Of a stretch of DNA of 64,000 nt, positions 60,161 to 64,000 are shown piece by piece. This DNA comes from Bog-473 sp963742035 (lineage in GTDB: Bacteria > Actinomycetota > Acidimicrobiia > Acidimicrobiales > RAAP-2). The notes beneath the pieces are model-generated. The model did not search any database and had not been told where the DNA came from. It saw only the letters and a list, made by a program, of their open reading frames with translations. The stretch lies in assembly GCA_963742035.1 (NCBI GenBank), contig CAVUKH010000002.1, positions 310,001 through 374,000 of the forward strand, written 5' to 3'. How positions within the stretch are numbered: position 1 is the stretch's first letter; the number at the start of each line of letters is the position of its first letter. Made by a program: the position numbers and the translations under genes.

Positions 60161-61290
60161 CGGCGGTCACCGTGGCCGGCGTCGGCCTGCATCCCTTCGG
60201 CCGCTTCGACGGCGTCTCGACGACGGACATGGGTGTCGTTGCCGTGCGCGCCGCGCTGGGGGAGGCGGGCATCGGTAAGGGCGACTTCCAGGCCGCCTTC
60301 TGTGGTACCGCCTACGGCGGGGTGGCCACCGGTCACAAGGTGTTGAGCCGGCTCGGCATGACGGGCATGCCCATCCTCGACGTGGAGGCCGGCTGCGCCT
60401 CCGGGGGAGCGGCGCTCATGCTGGCCTCTGCGGCCATCCGGGCCGGCCAGTACGACACCGTCCTCGTCTTCGGTACCGAGAAGATGCCCAGGGGGATCAT
60501 CCGCTCCTCGTTCTTCGAGCCGTGGCAGGAGGAAGCGGGGCTGGCCGCAACGCCGGCCTTCTTCGGTCTGCGGGCGCAGCGTCTGTGTCTCACGTCGGGA
60601 GTGACCAAGGACCACCTGGCTCGGGTGGTGGTCAAGAACCGCAGGCACGGCGCGTCCAATCCCGACGCCATGTACCAGAAGGAGACGACGGTGGAGGCGG
60701 TGCTCGGCTCACGTGTCGTCTGTGAGCCGTTACACCTCTACATGTTGTGCTCGCCCAACGAGGGTGCCGCCGCGCTCGTCTTGCGGCGCGCCGATCTGGC
60801 CTCGTCGGGTGTCAACCTGGCGGCCGCCGTGCTGCGGTCGCACATCCCCGGTTCGGTCCTGAGCGAGTCCACGCCGCTGGCCGGCCTGGTCGACGACGAC
60901 GCCCCGGCGCCGACGACGCTGGCCGCCGACGACGCCTACGAGGAGGCCGGCCTCGGGCCCGCCGATCTGGACGTGGTGGAGTGCCAGGACACCGACGCCG
61001 CGCGCGAGCTGGGTTCGTGTGAGGAGCTGCGACTCTGCGAGCCCGGCGGGTCCGCCGCACTCCTCGACTCCGGCGCCACCCATCTGGGCGGACGCCTCCC
61101 CGTCAACCCGAGCGGGGGACTGCTGTCCAAGGGCGAGCCGCTCGGGGCCTCCGCCCTCGGCCAAGTGGTCGAGCTGGTCCGTCAGCTGCGCGGTGCGTGT
61201 GGGCCGCGCCAGGTCGAGGGCGCTCGCGTCGCGTTGTCGCACACGGTGGGCCGTGGGGCCAATGCGGGCGTGGTGATCCTGACGCGCTGA
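60157..61290 (+). CDS. thiolase-fold acyltransferase or aldolase (SCPx/Ltp2 group)
   Basis: A 377-residue thiolase-like protein. The nucleophilic cysteine is in LDVEAGCASGGAALMLASAAI at about residue 84. The place of the thiolase histidine reads LLSKGEPLGASALGQ, with Glu for His. The pairing with DUF35 by ATGA overlap matches side-chain-cleaving aldolases of steroid catabolism, where a thiolase fold performs retro-aldol cleavage. True thiolase activity is therefore doubtful. It ends the LLM-KSI-DUF35 operon. Confidence 0.87.
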   Translation: MTAVTVAGVGLHPFGRFDGVSTTDMGVVAVRAALGEAGIGKGDFQAAFCGTAYGGVATGHKVLSRLGMTGMPILDVEAGCASGGAALMLASAAIRAGQYDTVLVFGTEKMPRGIIRSSFFEPWQEEAGLAATPAFFGLRAQRLCLTSGVTKDHLARVVVKNRRHGASNPDAMYQKETTVEAVLGSRVVCEPLHLYMLCSPNEGAAALVLRRADLASSGVNLAAAVLRSHIPGSVLSESTPLAGLVDDDAPAPTTLAADDAYEEAGLGPADLDVVECQDTDAARELGSCEELRLCEPGGSAALLDSGATHLGGRLPVNPSGGLLSKGEPLGASALGQVVELVRQLRGACGPRQVEGARVALSHTVGRGANAGVVILTR

Positions 61291-61459
61291 GCGGGCCCGA
61301 GGGTCGCGGCCCACCGGGTCGGAAGAGCCCGGGCTCCAGGCGCGTCCCGGGCGGACCCGCCACGTAAGCTTCTGACGGAGAGCCGGGAAGACTGGTCGGC
61401 ACGCAACCGAGACCCACCGTGCCCCCGTCCGCCCCGACACCACTCGCTCGACCTCAGTC

Positions 61460-62572
61460 GTGAGTACTCCTGTCGACGCAGTCGCCTTCGTGCTCGGAGC
61501 TGCCGTCAGCTTGGGGGCCAGCTGGCTGCTGGTGTCGCGCATTGAGCGGATGGGTAACCGGCTCGGCGTGACCGAAGCCATGCTGGGACTCATCGCCGCT
61601 CTGGCCGCCGACACACCCGAGATCACCTCGGCCATCAGCGCGCTGGCCAGTCATCAGCAGGAGATCGGTTCCAGCGTGGTGGTCGGCTCCAACGTGTTCA
61701 ATCTCGCCGCACTGTTGGGCCTCGGCGCTCTCGTCGCCGGTTGGGTGGCGCTGCACCGGCGCGTGGTCGTGCTGACCGGTGCCATCTCGTTGTGGATCGC
61801 CGCCGCCTGTGTCCTGGTCGTCTTCGGCGATCTGCCGCCGGTCGTCGGGCTCCTGCTGGTCGCCGCCGTGCTCGGCCCCTACGCCTACCTGGCCGCGAGC
61901 CGGCATGAGCGACCGGCGCGCTCCCGGGCGGGGCGCTGGCTGACCCTGGCCATCCGCGAGGAGGAGATGGAGCTGCACCCTGCGTTGATCCCGGGCTCGG
62001 GGCGGCTCGATCTGACCGTCGTCTCCGTGGCGCTCGTCGTGGTGGTCGGTGCTTCCGTCGTGATGGAGCGGTCGGCGCAGAGCCTGGGCACGCGCTTCGC
62101 CGTCCCCGACATCGTCGTCGGGGGGTTGGTCCTGGCCGCGGTGACCAGCCTCCCCAATGCGGTCGCCGCGGTGTACCTGGCCCGCCGGGGGCGGGGCACT
62201 GCCATGTTGAGCACCGCACTGAACAGCAACGCGCTCAACATCGCGGTGGGCCTCCTGCTCCCGGCCGCCGTGGTGGGCCTCGGCGTGACCACCAGCAGGG
62301 AGATCCTCGTGGCGCTGTGGTACGCCGGTCTCACCGCGGTCGTCCTGCTCTTCGCCTACCGGGATCACGGACTGCGCCGCCACACCGGGGTGGTCGTCCT
62401 GGTGGCCTACGCGCTGTTCGTGGTCGCCCTGGTGGCCGTGGGCCTCGGGCACGGCACCTGGTACTGGTACCTGGGGCCACCGGTGCTGATCGGGGTGTGG
62501 ACGATCGGCCTCCTGGCGCGCCGTCCGTCCGCGCCGGCGGTTCGGCCCGCGGCGGCTGGGCTCGGCGACTAG
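61460..62572 (+). CDS. Na+/Ca2+ exchanger-like membrane transporter
   Basis: A 370-residue protein with about ten membrane helices and two inverted alpha repeats. Repeat alpha-1 is AADTPEITSAISALASHQQEIGSSVVVGSNVFNLAALLG, with the conserved Glu and the GSNVFN motif. Repeat alpha-2 is VTSLPNAVAAVYLARRGRGTAMLSTALNSNALNIAVGLLLP, where the usual Glu after LP is Asn. This could change ion choice or stoichiometry. A hydrophilic loop between helices (ASRHERPARSRAGRW) links the halves. GTG start; its stop shares CTAG with the convergent HAD gene. Confidence 0.86.
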   Translation: MSTPVDAVAFVLGAAVSLGASWLLVSRIERMGNRLGVTEAMLGLIAALAADTPEITSAISALASHQQEIGSSVVVGSNVFNLAALLGLGALVAGWVALHRRVVVLTGAISLWIAAACVLVVFGDLPPVVGLLLVAAVLGPYAYLAASRHERPARSRAGRWLTLAIREEEMELHPALIPGSGRLDLTVVSVALVVVVGASVVMERSAQSLGTRFAVPDIVVGGLVLAAVTSLPNAVAAVYLARRGRGTAMLSTALNSNALNIAVGLLLPAAVVGLGVTTSREILVALWYAGLTAVVLLFAYRDHGLRRHTGVVVLVAYALFVVALVAVGLGHGTWYWYLGPPVLIGVWTIGLLARRPSAPAVRPAAAGLGD

Positions 62573-63286
62573 CCGAGCCGGTGCAGCACGTCCGGCAGCT
62601 CGGTGAGTGCCGACACGACCGCATCGGGTCGCGGCCCGTCGGCGGGAAAGGCCACCGCGCCGTCACGGTCGAGCCACACCGAACGCCAGCCCGCGCCGTG
62701 CGCCCCGGCCACGTCGTTGACCGGATGGTCGCCGACGAGCACGCACACCTCGGGGCCCACGGCCAGTTCCCGTTGGACGACCTCGAAGATCCCCTTGTCG
62801 GGTTTGGCCACGCGGTGGTCCTGCGCGAACACCACCGACTCGAAGTACGACGCCAGCCCCACCCTTTCGGGCAGCCGGCTCCCGTTGGAGAGCAGCCCCA
62901 GGCGGAAGTCGGCTTGCAGCGCGTCGAGGGCGGGGATGGTGTCGGCGAAGAGGGCCGGGTCACGGTCCCGGTGGGTGAAATACGACTCGCCCAACCTCCG
63001 CGCCAACTCGTCGTCCGCCGCCTCGTCCCCACCCTCGACGAGGCGCCGGCGCTGCAGCGTGCGGGCGAAGCCGAGGACGCGCAGCTCGGCCAGCGACCAT
63101 ACGTCGGGAGACTCGTCGACGGCGTGGGCGCGGTCGGCCTGCAGGTCCTCCCAACCCAAGGCGTCGGCGAAGGGCCCGGGCCGCGCCAGCGCGCAGCTCG
63201 GCGGCCGTTGCGACCAACGCGGCGCGCATGACGCGCTCGAAGTCCCACAGTGTCTGATCCCCGTCGAAGAGGACGGCTTCGATCAC
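62569..63286 (-). pseudogene. HAD family hydrolase with a frameshift
   Basis: Two frames together make one HAD protein. The first starts at GTG 63286 (VIEAVLFDGDQTLWDFERVMRAALVATAAELR) and holds the catalytic DGDQT motif I. After about base 63200 the similarity moves to another frame (FADALGWEDLQADRA...), which runs to 62569 with motif II LLSNGSRLPERVG, motif III VAKPDKGIFEVV and motif IV VLVGDHPVNDVAGAHGAGW. One extra base between roughly 63185 and 63210 explains the break. This is a GC-rich stretch, so a sequence error is as likely as a real mutation. The start overlaps the upstream reductase stop (GTGA). Confidence 0.78.
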
Positions 63287-64000
63287 GGCGCGACGAGGAC
63301 CATTTTGCCGAACTTGGCGCCGGCGGCGAAGCGGTCGTAGGCGGCCTGCGCCTCGGCGAGCGGGAAGGTCCCGCACACCGGGATGGTCAGGTGTCCGGTG
63401 GCCAGCGCCGGCAGCACGTGCGCCGCCACGTCCGCCGCCACGTCGGCCTTCTCGCGGCGACTGCGGGCGCGCAGGGTGGAACCGCCGATGCGGACCCGTT
63501 TCTGCATCAGCTGCATGAGCTCGATCTCCATCCGGCCGCCGCCTCCCACGCCGATCACCACAACCCGGCCCCAGGGGGCGACGTGGGGCAGCGCGCTCTG
63601 CAGACTCGGGGCGCCCACCAGCTCGAGCACCACGTCATAGGGCGCCTGCGCCGCTTCGTCACCGGGAGCGAGGACCGCGTCGGCTCCGAGTGCCGCCACG
63701 GCGTCACGCCGTGCCGGATCGCGCACCGTGGCCGTCACCGTCGCTCCGGCGGCGGCAGCCAGCTGGACGCCCGCGGTCCCCACCCCGCCGGCTGCGCCCG
63801 ACACCAGGACCCGTTCGCCCATCTGCAGGCCGGCCTGACGGAAGAGGGCGTCGTAGGCGGTGGTGAAGACCTCGGGAAACCCCCCGGCCTCGGTCCACGA
63901 CAAGGTGTCCGGTACGGGCAGCGCGTGCGTCTCGTCGACGTAGGCCAGCGTGGCCTGTGCCCCGCCTCCGACGACGGCCATGACCCGGTCACCCGGGCCG
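63283..64000 (-). CDS. zinc-type alcohol dehydrogenase / quinone oxidoreductase (partial)
   Basis: The C-terminal 239 codons of a medium-chain dehydrogenase/reductase; the gene continues past the window end. GDRVMAVVGGGAQATLAYVDETHALPVPDTLSWTEAGGFPEVFTTAYDALF is the family's catalytic-domain segment and VLVSGAAGGVGTAGVQLAAAAGATVTATVRDPARRDAVAALGAD the Rossmann cofactor site. The zinc ligands are not seen, and the QOR/PIG3-like group lacks them. FGKMVLV ends the protein. Probably an NADPH:quinone reductase, coupled to the HAD gene. Confidence 0.92.
   Translation of the reverse strand, partial: GPGDRVMAVVGGGAQATLAYVDETHALPVPDTLSWTEAGGFPEVFTTAYDALFRQAGLQMGERVLVSGAAGGVGTAGVQLAAAAGATVTATVRDPARRDAVAALGADAVLAPGDEAAQAPYDVVLELVGAPSLQSALPHVAPWGRVVVIGVGGGGRMEIELMQLMQKRVRIGGSTLRARSRREKADVAADVAAHVLPALATGHLTIPVCGTFPLAEAQAAYDRFAAGAKFGKMVLVAP

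Overview
The window is GC-rich DNA with dense gene packing, many GTG starts and many 1-4 base stop/start overlaps. The gene content is actinobacterial: ImuB/DnaE2 mutasome, F420-type luciferase-like oxidoreductases, DUF2505, DUF1707 and DUF3052 proteins, a FadD17-type steroid acyl-CoA ligase, ChsH-like MaoC pairs and Rv1264-like adenylate cyclase architecture. An uncultured or environmental Actinomycetota, perhaps of the Acidimicrobiia, fits best; this is inference, because no rRNA or other phylogenetic marker lies in the window. No tRNA, rRNA, CRISPR array or intact insertion sequence was seen.

Layout. 0-4.4 kb: imuB-dnaE2 translesion synthesis pair. 4.4-8.4 kb: small EthD, VOC and SnoaL proteins, a conserved hypothetical, a phytanoyl-CoA dioxygenase-like protein, a membrane protein and a NYN/PIN-like protein. 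9-12.5 kb: DapB-like reductase, SDR and type II NADH dehydrogenase, probably one operon. 12.5-17.4 kb: GMC oxidoreductase, GH15 glucosidase, divergent SDR and ABM monooxygenase, i.e. sugar hydrolysis and oxidation. 17.4-23.5 kb: cydDCAB for cytochrome bd, with the exporter genes first. 23.6-30.7 kb: Rieske oxygenase coupled to upp, flavodoxin, a secreted SUMF1-like protein, then a nucleobase salvage block (yeast-like cytosine deaminase, phosphoribosyltransferase, NCS1 permease). 30.9-38 kb: a putrescine/amine catabolic block around an Lrp regulator (aminotransferase, PuuB-like oxidase, aldehyde dehydrogenase, alanine dehydrogenase). 38-40.6 kb: thiolase plus HMG-CoA-synthase/DUF35 fusion. 40.7-43.1 kb: two tandem class III nucleotidyl cyclases. 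43.1-44.8 kb: an unusual gene-poor island. 44.8-49.4 kb: acyl-CoA dehydrogenase, CoA-transferase, two MaoC proteins and a second acyl-CoA dehydrogenase, like steroid side-chain beta-oxidation operons. 49.5-55.5 kb: AlkX/YcaQ-like protein, LLM oxidoreductase, methyltransferase, DUF3052, thioesterase, signal peptidase I, HAD phosphatase. 55.5-61.3 kb: a second steroid-like block (FadD17-like ligase, FMN 2-hydroxyacid oxidase, LLM oxidoreductase, ketosteroid-isomerase-like protein, DUF35 plus thiolase). 61.4-64 kb: Na/Ca exchanger-like transporter, a frameshifted HAD gene and a quinone-oxidoreductase cut by the window end.

How the parts may work together. The 38-49 kb and 55-61 kb blocks together supply activation, dehydrogenation, hydration and thiolytic or aldol cleavage of bulky acyl-CoAs. 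A perfect inverted repeat CTGACG-N3-CGTCAG sits just upstream of both the thiolase/HMGS operon and the acyl-CoA dehydrogenase operon, so one regulator may control both.

The least explained part is 43.1-44.1 kb. Eight copies of a GTWAAC-type motif surround and enter a gene for a ribbon-helix-helix-like protein, and a 14/16 match to the ParB site parS lies 50 bases past its end. This is the best candidate in the window for an undescribed DNA-binding or segregation locus.
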